IMG/VR virus record: IMGVR_UViG_3300007760_000005 | Coordinates: 27,175 to 91,174 of that record | Direction: 5' to 3' (one strand) | Length of the DNA: 64,000 nt | From: a virus | In this document: positions 17,773-27,138 of the stretch, one piece after another | Layout of the letters: each line of letters begins with the position of its first letter | How positions within the stretch are numbered: the stretch's first letter is position 1 | Notes under the pieces: model-generated | The model's database searches: none | What the model was told of the DNA's origin: nothing | What the model saw: only the letters and a program-made list of their open reading frames with translations | Position numbers and translations under genes: made by a program

Positions 17773-18113
17773 TGGCGAATACGGCGGTTGAAGTTCTGCT
17801 TCGAGAAATCGAAATCCTTGATGGGGGTGTCCGAGGGATTTCCGATCAACGAGAGCACTATCAACAAGAAGCTGTTGATAAGATCAAAGAAATCGATGTT
17901 GAGATCACCAAGCTCCTTCAGCGAGCGGGGATCTATCAAGAACACCAAGACTTACGGCATCGAAAAGTTCTTCTCCGACAAGAGATGGATAAGCAACTCC
18001 AACGGTTGAACGGCCAGAAGGATCAAATCCTTCTTATTAGAAACTATTTGGCCGACCGTTTGAAAGCCTACCGAGCGGAAGAAGCGGGCGAGAAAACGTC
18101 CCTAAAAGACTGA
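17772..18113 (+). CDS. Small coiled-coil protein
   Basis: 113 residues, almost wholly helical with heptad-like spacing. Highly charged segments such as QQEAVDKIKEIDVEITKLLQR are followed by HRKVLLRQEMDKQLQRLNGQ and a final lysine/glutamate tail. It has no signal peptide or Cys. It starts at a one-base overlap with the DUF5659-like gene, so co-translation is expected. It could be a scaffold, chaperone or structural linker. No family was recognised. Confidence 0.6.
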   Translation: MANTAVEVLLREIEILDGGVRGISDQREHYQQEAVDKIKEIDVEITKLLQRAGIYQEHQDLRHRKVLLRQEMDKQLQRLNGQKDQILLIRNYLADRLKAYRAEEAGEKTSLKD

Positions 18114-18241
18114 CCGGGAAGCCTTTTCCCCGTCAGTGCGGCACAAACCCACTTTATTTCAATCCGTGCCCGATACGGGATTCCTATAGGTGACTCGTAT
18201 AGGTGCGGGTGCGGTCCACGACCCACCAACCCTATTAATGA

Positions 18242-18269
18242 GGCCCCAACCACCCACAGGGGCTTTTTT
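18242..18269 (+). terminator. Rho-independent terminator
   Basis: GCCCC pairs with GGGGC across an 11-base loop and is followed by six T. It closes the overlapping run that ends at 18113. Confidence 0.75.
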
Positions 18270-18385
18270 CTAAGTCGTGTTCTGGGTCTGAAATAGACAG
18301 ATGGTGAGTTGCAGAGACACGAAGCTACGGCTTCCGATCTCTAAACCTCGATCTTAAGGAACAGACAACACACGAAAACAAACAT

Positions 18386-18415
18386 GCGTAGGTTCGCACG
18401 GTGCGAAACCTATGC
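18386..18415 (+). promoter_or_regulatory. Leader hairpin upstream of giant fibre gene
   Basis: GCGTAGGTT pairs with AACCTATGC (one G-T pair). After a bulged A, an inner CGC/GCG stem continues. The hairpin ends 34 bases before the ATG at 18450, leaving the AAAAAGGAG free. It is likely to stabilise the mRNA or assist initiation (inference). Confidence 0.55.
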
Positions 18416-18449
18416 CTCACAATTCTTACTCAAAAAGGAGTCATTAATT

Positions 18450-21400
18450 ATGGCTATTTTAATCATTAACGGGATTTCCGTTGATCTTGAGAATCAAGAA
18501 CTTCAGGTTGATTTTACAATCGATAATGAAGGGGTTGATTTTCTGGACAACGGGGACATTCCCGAAAATATCACACAGTTCTATCTGGCAACCGCTGACG
18601 GTAACGAAACCGCCCAAGCGATTATGGATAACAACTTCCTCAATTTGGACGGCCTTGTGCGGAGTGTAGATTACACCGTTTCCCTTCAGGATGCCTCTGG
18701 CATCGTCATGATGGGCGGCGACGTGGGAGCTACCTTTGCTGTTTACAGCTACACTCTTCCGTTGGCAGGTACTGTACCTTACATGGACGGGGATGCCGAG
18801 GTAGCACTTCGGGCTGCTCTTGTTCCTACTGCTGGTCTTGATCAAGGGCCTGACGACGGTTCTGCTCTCGCAGCGGTGGATAACGGTATCGTTACCCCAT
18901 CTTTCGATAGCAATGGCGAAACTGTCGAGGTTGTTGCTCCCGCCCTTACCAACTTCGTAAGCGTTCTCGCTCGCAAGATGGTTGGACAGGATGCCCCAAA
19001 CCCACGGATGCCTACTGATTGCAAACCCCATCTTGGCGACATTCTCGCTTTGGGTAGTTTGAACATCATTGGTGCAGACCAAACCACGATGGGTAAAAGG
19101 ATTCCATTCTTTTCCTTTACGGATGAAACTGTATCTGAGGCGGATGACGCTATCTTAAGCGCAAACCCCAAAAGCCTCACATTAGGCGATGGGCGTTTCA
19201 CTTATGACCGAAATGCGGCATCGACTTCCATCACCGATACCAATGTAACTATTACAGCGGATCAGTTGAATTTGGAGTCAAGCAACGCTTCTGCGGCGCA
19301 GTTGTCTCTAAGTGCTGACGCAATCATTCAGAGTGCGGCTAATTCTATTGCTCTTGATACAAGTGCAGCGTCTTCCGCTATTACTTTGAATGTGTCTGGC
19401 GCAGGCAGTCAGATTTTATTGGCTAACTCACAGGCGATTTTCACACAGGATGTTGCTCTTACCAACCTTATGGGATTGATTACTCTTGATGGTGCTGGCT
19501 TGGCTGGCGAAATCGGAGACGGAGAAACCCCTGGTGATGTGCAACTCTTGGTCAATGTTCAAGAAGCGTTCCCCGCCACCTCTCCTGATGGCTATTCTCA
19601 GCAATCTGCCCCGGCGGTTGCTTATTCGGGATCTGCTGCGTTTATTGACAATGGCGATGGCACCATCATTTTCTCTACTATGGTAGAGGATGGGGCAGCC
19701 TTCCAAGCGGATCTTCGAGGTCTACGAGAAGCCGCCTCTTGGCAGCGTGAGCTTATCATTACGATGGTTTACACCGATGGTCATTCAGAGACCCAGATGG
19801 CAGATGTGGTCACTCTTTTTGATGACCAATTTAGTAGAGGCGTAGCTGGTGTCGCTATTATTGCGGAAAATGAAGCTATTCGTAAGTCTGTTGCGATTGC
19901 CGCCCCAACCACTTCGGTTGATGGCGACTTTTACGTCAAACATGCGGATGCGCTGGCCCAAGAGGAAATGCTCGCAATCATTTCTTTGAGAGATGGTGAC
20001 GACACTATTCTCAGTTCAATGTCGATGGCCGCTGGCTTTGTCCACATTTCCAACAACGCCCGACTCAATGAGTTCATGGTTGCTGACGGAAAACTTAGAG
20101 TGGATACGGCGGAGAACACTGCTGATAATGGATACGTCAAGATTTCAGGCGAACTGGCGGATTCTTTCCCCGCTTCGATCCAATACGACCTTGGCGCTCC
20201 AATCGGTGTGCAGACGATGGTTCTTGAGAGCTTTACGGTTGATAACGATCCCAGTGTGGGATGGGTAACAACGCAGGGCGATGATTGGATTTACGAAGCA
20301 GATAAGGATCTTCGTCGGTTGATGGAAGAAGATTCTTCCTATCGGGAGATCCCTCTGACTGCGACCTACGTTTACTCTGGGGATGGGTCTACTACGACTC
20401 AATCAGCTACGTTTGATCCCGGTCTTTTGGCACAGGTCGATCCTTCCATGATTTTGGAAGAGACTTACGCTACGATTGATCGTGTTGACTTAGAGGCCAG
20501 CGAAATCAAGCTCAATGCTTCTTATCTTGACCTTAAAGGCGACACTCGACTTTCGGGCGACCTAAAGGTTGAGGCAGAGAAAATCGACCTCCAATCTTCG
20601 ATTGGTGTGAACGTAGAATCCTCCGTAGGAGCACAAGTTAAAGGTGACCTTGTAAGGGTCGCAGCCGACAGTGCTATGGAACTGAAAGCTCCTGGCTTCC
20701 ATGTTCGGACTGGTGAGACTCAGAAAATCCGTTTAGGAGAGTTTGACTCTCTTGATGAAACCGCTTGGCCCATGACTGCCGCCGCAGATATGTTGGTTGT
20801 TGGTTGGATTGAAGCACGGGAAACCATAAGCAGCAGCGGCGGTTTCCGAGCCGATAACTTTCAAGTCTCCAAGAGTGTAGATGCTATTTGGGACGGTTCT
20901 GAGTTCTTGTTCAAGTTGGACAAGCGACTGGACAATGAGGGCCACAATCACCACCTGTACCTCAAGGGCGACCTTGATATGTATTCCCATGGGAATTCAG
21001 ATGGTCATTTGAACATCCACGATGGCGGTTTGTTCGTAGGCGCATCCGGTGCTCAGGTTCATGCTGAATTCGGTAGTGTTTATGCAGACGGGCTTCTCCA
21101 AGCTGGTCACAGCTTGAAGATCCGTCCGAATGAAGGCGGCACAGGTATCCATGGCTTCTATGTTCCAGTGTTGGAAGCAAACAACGGTGTTCAGGCTACA
21201 ATGCCCTTAGAATACGATGAGGGCGGGAACGTCATTGGTGGTGGTGAGCTTCTTTATTCGGATGCTGAAGGCATCGCAACTACGGAAGCTGATAACGGAT
21301 TAAGCGGCGAAGAGTTCGTTGCATTCGATCCAATCATGGAAGGTGCTCGTCCTGCTGATGATGCTGTTCACAACATGCTTTCTACCCGTGGTTTAGACCT

Positions 21401-24400
21401 CGCTGGTAGTTTGGGTGTCGGTGGTTTGGCTACCTTTGGTACACCAGCAAACGCTGGTGATGCCCAGTGGCACTCCATTGTGACGCAGAAGTCCATCAAG
21501 GCTGACGGCGACATTGTTACTCTTGAGTCTTTGAAGGCCGACAAGCGCATCATGCTTCCATCACAGGGGAGTGCGAGCTTTCAGGTGTTGGCAGCGGGTG
21601 CGACGGGCAACGATAACGCCTACACTCTCCTTCAGTTGACTGGTCGGACTGAGTTGACTGGTGATCTCACCGTTGAAGGTGTCACTGACCTGACAGGTAA
21701 TCTCACGATTAATGAGGGTCGGGTTCGGATCGAGGACAACCTCGCTGAAGGGTCTGAGACTTATGCACTTGAAGTGCCGATGTTGGCTCTTGTAAGTGTA
21801 GATGCCATACCTGCCAGTACAGTTGTTGAGGGCAGCCTCGCAGAAGCTAATGGTGGATACCTCAACCCTGTAAGCAGCCCCGCTGTTGGAACGCTTACGA
21901 CAAATGAGGGGCCTTCGACTTGGAAGTATGAGGCACCTTTTGAGGATCTTACAGCGATTCCGGTAGAAGATCGTACCTTTACTATTGAGTACATGGTGGC
22001 CGCACAGCCAGCACAAGGCGACTATGAGCTTGGCTATTCTATTGGACAAGCCTTTCAGCTTTCAGGTGAGGCCGATTTCTCGACTTGGTTGTTCGGCAGC
22101 GAGTTTTCTGAGTATGATATGTGGCAAGGAAATCCGCAATTTGACCAAGGCGTAAGCCATGGTCAAGCCGCTGATCCAGGCGAACCTGTCAACTCGATGT
22201 TCTATTCGGAAAACGAAGACACGTCGATTGATCCAGCTAACCCCCCTGCGGGAAGTAGCTCGGTGTCAATCGCCGGACAAGACGCTGGCAGCGAGCAATC
22301 CGATGCGGCTGATGACCAGAACAGGATTTCATCCTCTCGTGGTTTGAATCTGAGTGGTGGCCTTGCGGTCGCTGGAAACATGACCCTAACGGGTGATCTC
22401 GTCGTAAATGGCACTCAGACCGCTGTAAATACAGAGGTGACTACGCTTGAAGACAATGTGATTCACCTGGCACGAAAAGCTGACGGCTCACAGGCTGATA
22501 TTGACCCCTTCTTCGCTGGACTTCGTGTTGAGCGAGGGTTGCACGATGCAGCAATGCTTTGGGTAATGGACCCTCTGGATTCCTCTGAGGGGGATGCCCT
22601 TGAAAACGGCGATCCAGCGATTCGTGGTGGTCACTGGAGATTTGGACAGATTACTACTCCAGAAACCACAGCAGGTGCTTTGCTTGATCTTGAAGCTCGT
22701 ACCTTCCGTGGTGGTATTTCGAGTATTTCGGAATACTTGCCAGTAGGTAGCAATACGCCTGTTCGTCATAGCACTGCGGGTTTGGATGAAGATCCAAATG
22801 CGTCGGTTACTTCGGGAACCATGTACTTCACGGCTGCTCGTGTTCACACTGCCACTGTCGCTGACGGAAACGCCATCGATGAATTGATTGCGAATAATGT
22901 CAAAACTCTCAGTCTTACGATTGATTCGTATGCGGCTGCTGTAAGTGCTGGCTCAGGATCGGGCGACCCACAAGAACAAGCTGATTACGACAGCGGTCAC
23001 GCTGCTGGGGTTCAGTGGTTGAGTTTGGGAAGTCCCGGATCTGGAGTCTTATGGCTCAGTGAGAATGGGTACGATATTATGACCAGCAATACGGCCTTCA
23101 TGGACGGTTTTGCTGACGGTGCTGGTGGGGTTGCAGCTAACGAGAGCTACAATGGGTATGTTCCCCCAACATCCGCATCGGAGGAGTCTGGTACTCAGAT
23201 TCCACTGACTGCTGGTGTGGACGGTCTATACGCTTCGTACTCGCTTAGTGTTTCAAGTGCAGATGCACCTGAAGGCTATACAGTGGATGCGGCTGATTTT
23301 GGTAGCTTGGCCTATGCCCCCTCTACGGGTGCTCTTACGGCTGTGTTGCCAACAAACCATGATGTTTGGGGTACTTTCAGTGCGGCTGATGCTGTAGCTA
23401 CCGAGGGCGACACTGCTCATGGTGGTCTTGCGTTCAGTGAGGGTGTGATCACTCTGACTCGTGTTACGAATCGAATGATTCGTGGCGATGTGTCTGGCGG
23501 TAACGCCATTCAGTATGCGGGTGCGGATGATCAGGATGCGGTAGTTCAGTCTGAAGGGGTTCCGGGCAAACTTGCTCTAAGCGCAGGTCAGTTCGGTCTT
23601 TACATCGATGCTGATAGCACTTTCCCACTTACAGATGGCACTTACGGACTGAAAGCCTTGGCTTCTGGTTCTAACTCCATTCAGTATGGTAGTGTGGACG
23701 GTCAATCCGCAGTTACTTATCAGGCAGCGGTTTACGACGAGGAGACCGGCGAAGAGGTGAGTGCGGAGGTTCTCCAGAAACTCGCTTTGGGTGTCGGTCA
23801 GTTTGCGCTTCAGGTTGATCCTACCAACACTTTCCAGATGACGGATGGTGTGGGTGGACTGAAAGCACTGATGGACGCTGGTGATGCTGCTGAGTCTGAA
23901 AAGACTTATGGCTCACTTGCTTTCGCTGTCTCTGAGAATGTCAACACGCATACCCTTACACGGGTCAAGGCTACTGAAATCCATGTGGATATTCTCGTAG
24001 AGGATCTTCACAAGGATGGCGGTGAGGTTGACGAGAATGGTGACCTCACAGGTGTCGCTCAGGTGTTCGCTGGAACGGCTGAAGACAACACTATTCGGGT
24101 TGCTGTGCTTGAGAAGGTGCTGGACGCTACCGTTGGCAGCGAAACCATGACCAATCGACTGAAGTCGTTCAATGTTGGTGATGTCCGTGCGATGCAAAGT
24201 CTGACTGCGGCTGATGTGCCACCACTCGTGGCTGAATCCGGTGTAGAAGGTCAAGAGGGCTATGTTGAGGAAGTTGCCGATGTGTCTTTTGGTGGATTGT
24301 CTTACGATGCCACCACTGGTGCTTGGGTATTCACTGGCGTTACTGGTGCAAACATCAAAGGTTTGTTTGGTGCGGAAGTCAATGATGCTCAAAGCGACGG

Positions 24401-24977
24401 GGCAGGTTCAACAAGTGGTCTGTCTTATGATCCAATCACAGGTCGGTTCACCTATGAAGGTTCCTTTGAGGATGACATCAAGGTCGGTTCTCTGACTCAG
24501 AGCAAACTCATTGATAACTGTTTGAACCTCGTAGCGGATGGAAATATCGATGCACTCGCATTGGTAGACCACTCCGGTAAGATGGCGAAAGCACGAGTCA
24601 ACGACTGGCAACTTGCTGGTCAGGCCATGGAAGGTGCGCTTGATGAAGCATCCTTGTTGGGTAAAATCCACATGATGCCTAAGCGTTCTTGCATCTCGGT
24701 TCTCGCTGAAAGTGGGATGACCTTGGTAGACGGGGACCATGTGTTCTTGTCGGCTATGGAAGCTGGCCGTGTGACTAATGTCCTGCCTGACAATGACACC
24801 TTGGGAATCACCGATGGTGTTGCTGTTTTGGTTGGTCGGATGATTTCACAGCAAAAGAGAGACGCTTCTGGCGCACCTCTTTTCTTGGACGGTCAAACTG
24901 AGACTACGACTGATACCGGAACTAAGGCTATGGAACTTAAGTGTATCGTTGCCGATCAGTTCTTGTTTGATGCCTAA
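18450..24977 (+). CDS. Giant tail-fibre-like protein
   Basis: 2175 residues from ATG 18450 with AAAAAGGAG upstream; the longer frame to 18384 runs through the leader hairpin and is rejected. The N-terminal about 270 residues are distinct and probably anchor to the virion. A long beta-rich shaft follows, including TGDLTVEGVTDLTGNLTI and TLTGDLVVNGTQTAVNTEV, then LEDNVIHLARKADG and FAGLRVERG. That is the 'new/old value' pattern seen in many phage fibres. Between about 1700 and 1830 there are repeats of the type KLAL-x-x-GQF-x-L-x-x-D-x-x-x-x-F-x-x-TDG-x-x-GLKAL. There is no S74 chaperone here. Likely a receptor-binding or side fibre; its size rivals the adhesin at 4123. Confidence 0.78.
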   Translation: MAILIINGISVDLENQELQVDFTIDNEGVDFLDNGDIPENITQFYLATADGNETAQAIMDNNFLNLDGLVRSVDYTVSLQDASGIVMMGGDVGATFAVYSYTLPLAGTVPYMDGDAEVALRAALVPTAGLDQGPDDGSALAAVDNGIVTPSFDSNGETVEVVAPALTNFVSVLARKMVGQDAPNPRMPTDCKPHLGDILALGSLNIIGADQTTMGKRIPFFSFTDETVSEADDAILSANPKSLTLGDGRFTYDRNAASTSITDTNVTITADQLNLESSNASAAQLSLSADAIIQSAANSIALDTSAASSAITLNVSGAGSQILLANSQAIFTQDVALTNLMGLITLDGAGLAGEIGDGETPGDVQLLVNVQEAFPATSPDGYSQQSAPAVAYSGSAAFIDNGDGTIIFSTMVEDGAAFQADLRGLREAASWQRELIITMVYTDGHSETQMADVVTLFDDQFSRGVAGVAIIAENEAIRKSVAIAAPTTSVDGDFYVKHADALAQEEMLAIISLRDGDDTILSSMSMAAGFVHISNNARLNEFMVADGKLRVDTAENTADNGYVKISGELADSFPASIQYDLGAPIGVQTMVLESFTVDNDPSVGWVTTQGDDWIYEADKDLRRLMEEDSSYREIPLTATYVYSGDGSTTTQSATFDPGLLAQVDPSMILEETYATIDRVDLEASEIKLNASYLDLKGDTRLSGDLKVEAEKIDLQSSIGVNVESSVGAQVKGDLVRVAADSAMELKAPGFHVRTGETQKIRLGEFDSLDETAWPMTAAADMLVVGWIEARETISSSGGFRADNFQVSKSVDAIWDGSEFLFKLDKRLDNEGHNHHLYLKGDLDMYSHGNSDGHLNIHDGGLFVGASGAQVHAEFGSVYADGLLQAGHSLKIRPNEGGTGIHGFYVPVLEANNGVQATMPLEYDEGGNVIGGGELLYSDAEGIATTEADNGLSGEEFVAFDPIMEGARPADDAVHNMLSTRGLDLAGSLGVGGLATFGTPANAGDAQWHSIVTQKSIKADGDIVTLESLKADKRIMLPSQGSASFQVLAAGATGNDNAYTLLQLTGRTELTGDLTVEGVTDLTGNLTINEGRVRIEDNLAEGSETYALEVPMLALVSVDAIPASTVVEGSLAEANGGYLNPVSSPAVGTLTTNEGPSTWKYEAPFEDLTAIPVEDRTFTIEYMVAAQPAQGDYELGYSIGQAFQLSGEADFSTWLFGSEFSEYDMWQGNPQFDQGVSHGQAADPGEPVNSMFYSENEDTSIDPANPPAGSSSVSIAGQDAGSEQSDAADDQNRISSSRGLNLSGGLAVAGNMTLTGDLVVNGTQTAVNTEVTTLEDNVIHLARKADGSQADIDPFFAGLRVERGLHDAAMLWVMDPLDSSEGDALENGDPAIRGGHWRFGQITTPETTAGALLDLEARTFRGGISSISEYLPVGSNTPVRHSTAGLDEDPNASVTSGTMYFTAARVHTATVADGNAIDELIANNVKTLSLTIDSYAAAVSAGSGSGDPQEQADYDSGHAAGVQWLSLGSPGSGVLWLSENGYDIMTSNTAFMDGFADGAGGVAANESYNGYVPPTSASEESGTQIPLTAGVDGLYASYSLSVSSADAPEGYTVDAADFGSLAYAPSTGALTAVLPTNHDVWGTFSAADAVATEGDTAHGGLAFSEGVITLTRVTNRMIRGDVSGGNAIQYAGADDQDAVVQSEGVPGKLALSAGQFGLYIDADSTFPLTDGTYGLKALASGSNSIQYGSVDGQSAVTYQAAVYDEETGEEVSAEVLQKLALGVGQFALQVDPTNTFQMTDGVGGLKALMDAGDAAESEKTYGSLAFAVSENVNTHTLTRVKATEIHVDILVEDLHKDGGEVDENGDLTGVAQVFAGTAEDNTIRVAVLEKVLDATVGSETMTNRLKSFNVGDVRAMQSLTAADVPPLVAESGVEGQEGYVEEVADVSFGGLSYDATTGAWVFTGVTGANIKGLFGAEVNDAQSDGAGSTSGLSYDPITGRFTYEGSFEDDIKVGSLTQSKLIDNCLNLVADGNIDALALVDHSGKMAKARVNDWQLAGQAMEGALDEASLLGKIHMMPKRSCISVLAESGMTLVDGDHVFLSAMEAGRVTNVLPDNDTLGITDGVAVLVGRMISQQKRDASGAPLFLDGQTETTTDTGTKAMELKCIVADQFLFDA

Positions 24978-25020
24978 TCCAATCAAGTGCTTGCACTTGT
25001 AAGATAAGCAAAACTCTTTC

Positions 25021-25055
25021 AGCCCCCCTTTCCTTCGGGAGAGGGGGGCTTTTTT
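25021..25055 (+). terminator. Strong rho-independent terminator
   Basis: AGCCCCCC at 25021-25028 pairs with GGGGGGCT at 25043-25050 and is followed by T-rich sequence. It ends the giant fibre transcript. Confidence 0.92.
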
Positions 25056-25110
25056 ATTGTCTTTCGGTGCGGGCCTTATACTTCACCATGGTTACGTTGG
25101 GAGGTTAGTA

Positions 25111-25413
25111 GTGGCTTCAAATAAATTCGAGAAACAGATGCGTATGGGGTTGGGCGAAGCGGTACGCCGCCTTCTTGCGGTAGAGATCCGATATCGTAAT
25201 GGTGGAAGAACTGAAGAACTGACCACGGAACGGGATCTGCTTCTTGATGCCCTAAACCGAGTTGAGATTGATCTCGGCTTCGATTGTAACGAAGACGGGA
25301 TGCCCGATACCGTAGAGATTTTCCAAAAGGCGGCGGCCACTTCATGCTGCCGAATTATGCCAACGAAACCCGCAGGTAAGGGAACCCGTCGTGTCCGTAA
25401 GGGCAAAAAATAG
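25111..25413 (+). CDS. Small protein with EF-hand-like loop
   Basis: 100 residues. GTG 25111 is chosen because GGGAGG at 25099-25104 is correctly spaced; the frame is open further upstream but without a ribosome site. The N-terminal helical part is basic (KQMRMGLGEAVRRLLAVEIRYRN). Then DCNEDGMPDTVE matches a 12-position EF-hand calcium loop (acidic or Asn at 1, 3, 5, Gly at 6, Asp at 9, Glu at 12). A CC pair and a very basic end (KGTRRVRKGKK) follow. One loop with only partial flanking helices makes real calcium binding uncertain. No family was recognised. Confidence 0.6.
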   Translation: MASNKFEKQMRMGLGEAVRRLLAVEIRYRNGGRTEELTTERDLLLDALNRVEIDLGFDCNEDGMPDTVEIFQKAAATSCCRIMPTKPAGKGTRRVRKGKK

Positions 25414-25421
25414 AGGTGAAC

Positions 25422-25733
25422 ATGGATATCGTACTTTTCATTATGCTGTCTTACGGCTTGTGCTTCGGACTCGCAAACAAACTGCCCTTTCTTTATAGCC
25501 AGACCTTCCGTGAGGAAGCGATTGCTGAAACCTTCATCGACCGCCTGTTGAACTGCGCCTATTGCTTGGGCTTCCATACGGGTTGGATGTCTTTAGGGCT
25601 TCTATGGCTGTGTAAGGGCGTTCCTACGCTGGATTGGACAGCAGCCCCAACTGTGGTGGTGGCTTGCTTCGTATCCGCCGCTGCTTGCTATGTGGCCGAC
25701 ACCGCTGTCCGATGGTTGGAGGGGAATATCTGA
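25422..25733 (+). CDS. Small membrane protein, DUF1360-like
   Basis: 103 residues with ATG 25422 following GAGG. Hydrophobic segments lie at about 3-20, 50-65 and 74-92. Between the first two is CAYCLGFHTGW, similar to the C-x-x-C-x-G-[FW] signature of the DUF1360 membrane family seen in bacteria and phages. It would lie in the host inner membrane. A holin role is possible from size and segment number but not shown. The stop overlaps the next ATG by one base, which is odd for a membrane protein inside a virion-gene run. Confidence 0.65.
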   Translation: MDIVLFIMLSYGLCFGLANKLPFLYSQTFREEAIAETFIDRLLNCAYCLGFHTGWMSLGLLWLCKGVPTLDWTAAPTVVVACFVSAAACYVADTAVRWLEGNI

Positions 25734-26245
25734 TGGCCGTAGGTCGCCCACCGTTTGCCCAAGCAGCAGGGACATCTGTTGTGTTGATCGCTACGGGCGT
25801 GGTGATCCCAGATAACCAGACCGTGACAGTGATCGACCCTGAAACAGGGGAATTCATTACTATCGAGCAACCCGTTATCTTCGGCCCCGGTAAGGCGGTT
25901 GCTGTAGTTGAGAACGAAGATGGAGATGAGGAGTACCGTTTATGTGGGGCGTTCCAAGATACGGGGATGCCACAAGCGTTTCTCGGCTTCCAAACCAATA
26001 TCATCGATGGAGAGGGTATCCGACCCATTGTGACGGCTTCCAGAGGGTCAAGAGTGATGAACCCTGCGGTAACTGAAGGGGTAGAGTTGAGGGCGGGCGA
26101 AGATGTTTTTCTGTCCATTATTCCGGGTGAGGTCACACAAGATCGTGCCTTTTACGATATGCGGGGGTCCGTAATGCTGAGAGTCGGCTACGCTGTTGGT
26201 GCGACAAAATTGATACTGGCTACCGATGGTCGGATGGAGTTGTAA
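25733..26245 (+). CDS. Putative virion protein, beta-rich
   Basis: 170 residues from the ATG overlapping the membrane-protein stop. It is rich in Val, Gly, Ile, Glu and Pro with short beta-like runs (SVVLIATGVVIPDNQTVTVIDP, shown in part), a central EDGDEEYRLCGAF and an ending ATKLILATDGRMEL. No signal peptide, coiled coil or enzyme motif was recognised. It overlaps the next gene by one base. By position it could be a neck, head-completion or decoration protein. Confidence 0.55.
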   Translation: MAVGRPPFAQAAGTSVVLIATGVVIPDNQTVTVIDPETGEFITIEQPVIFGPGKAVAVVENEDGDEEYRLCGAFQDTGMPQAFLGFQTNIIDGEGIRPIVTASRGSRVMNPAVTEGVELRAGEDVFLSIIPGEVTQDRAFYDMRGSVMLRVGYAVGATKLILATDGRMEL

Positions 26246-27138
26246 TGGCTATTGCATTTTCACCAGGACAAGAACTGAGCCGTGGCGACTTAGATATCTT
26301 TCTGACAAACAATAGCGGGGCCGTTTCAAACGCCGCCTCGATTTCCTTCGCCATTTATTTCTACGACCCCGATACCGATGAAGAGGTCTTGATCGGAGAC
26401 GCTGCGAGAACTCCCGTGAACCCCGCAGTCGGGGAATACTATGCGGCTCTCTTGATCCCACCGAGCGCAGAGCCAGGAGAATATCGAATCCGCTGGTCTT
26501 TTCGGGAGTTTGCGGGAAGTCCCATCCAACAGGTCGTTATGCGCTTCGCTGTGGTGGAGTCGTCGGCTCTAATAGCGAACACTTATACAGATCAGGAGCA
26601 ATCCATGATCGATAAGCTCCGATTGCTTTTGAGGGATCAAAACCCCGATAAGTTCTATCATTTCAGGCCGCCCGAACATGAAGGGGCTATCGGCACCTAC
26701 AACCGAGTGTTTGGTCAGATTTGGGAAGATGCCGAGCTATTTGAGTATTTGGAACGGGCGTTGGATTGGTGGAATATGTTCCCGCCTGAAACAGAAGAAC
26801 TCAACAACCTGACAAAGCTGGTAGGCAGTAAACCCGTTTGGCGAACTTGCGTCCTATGGGGAGCTATTTCCCACGCCTGCTTCGCATTGATGGCGAACTG
26901 GACCGCCGATGAGTTTGATTACTCCATCGGGGGTGTAAGTTTAACCTTGGAAAAATCCAGCAAGTACGAAAGTATGAAGTCCTCTTCGGACATGCAGTTC
27001 GATAAAGCAACGGAAGCCAAGATGATGACCGTCAAGATTATGCGGGGTTTACGCCAACCAAAGTACGGTGTTGGTATCAGGTCGGCTTTTGGACCGCATG
27101 TGGGTCGAGGTGTTCTTGGCCCTCGGAACTTTCTATAG
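26245..27138 (+). CDS. Putative neck/connector protein with Ig-like N-terminus
   Basis: 297 residues. The first about 105 resemble an Ig-like beta-sandwich (SISFAIYFYDPDTDEEV, then PAVGEYYAALLIPPSAEPGEYRI, a common motif in phage accessory domains). Residues about 115-260 are helical: MIDKLRLLLRDQNPDKFYHFRPPE, then LFEYLERALDWWNMFPPE and WRTCVLWGAISHACFALMANW. The end is basic and Gly-rich. The Ig-plus-helix arrangement and position fit a head-tail connector or baseplate protein. Its last 62 bases overlap the convergent ABC-GNAT gene. Confidence 0.6.
   Translation: MAIAFSPGQELSRGDLDIFLTNNSGAVSNAASISFAIYFYDPDTDEEVLIGDAARTPVNPAVGEYYAALLIPPSAEPGEYRIRWSFREFAGSPIQQVVMRFAVVESSALIANTYTDQEQSMIDKLRLLLRDQNPDKFYHFRPPEHEGAIGTYNRVFGQIWEDAELFEYLERALDWWNMFPPETEELNNLTKLVGSKPVWRTCVLWGAISHACFALMANWTADEFDYSIGGVSLTLEKSSKYESMKSSSDMQFDKATEAKMMTVKIMRGLRQPKYGVGIRSAFGPHVGRGVLGPRNFL

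Larger units (their letters stand above)
18114..18449 (+). other. 336-base gene-free leader with terminator and hairpins
   Basis: No supported ORF. From left to right: several small inverted repeats at 18168-18240 (for example CCCG-ATA-CGGG); a rho-independent terminator (separate entry); an AGAG-GAAGC/GCTTC-CTCT double stem near 18316-18345; and a long hairpin just before the fibre gene (separate entry). The region separates two transcription units and gives the 2175-residue fibre gene a long structured leader. No tRNA or known riboswitch was recognised. Confidence 0.6.

Noticed and set aside
18157-18240. Possible second tRNA in the gap before the giant fibre gene (ends near CCACCA)
   Set aside because: No 7-bp acceptor partner and no 5-7-5 T-arm could be found.
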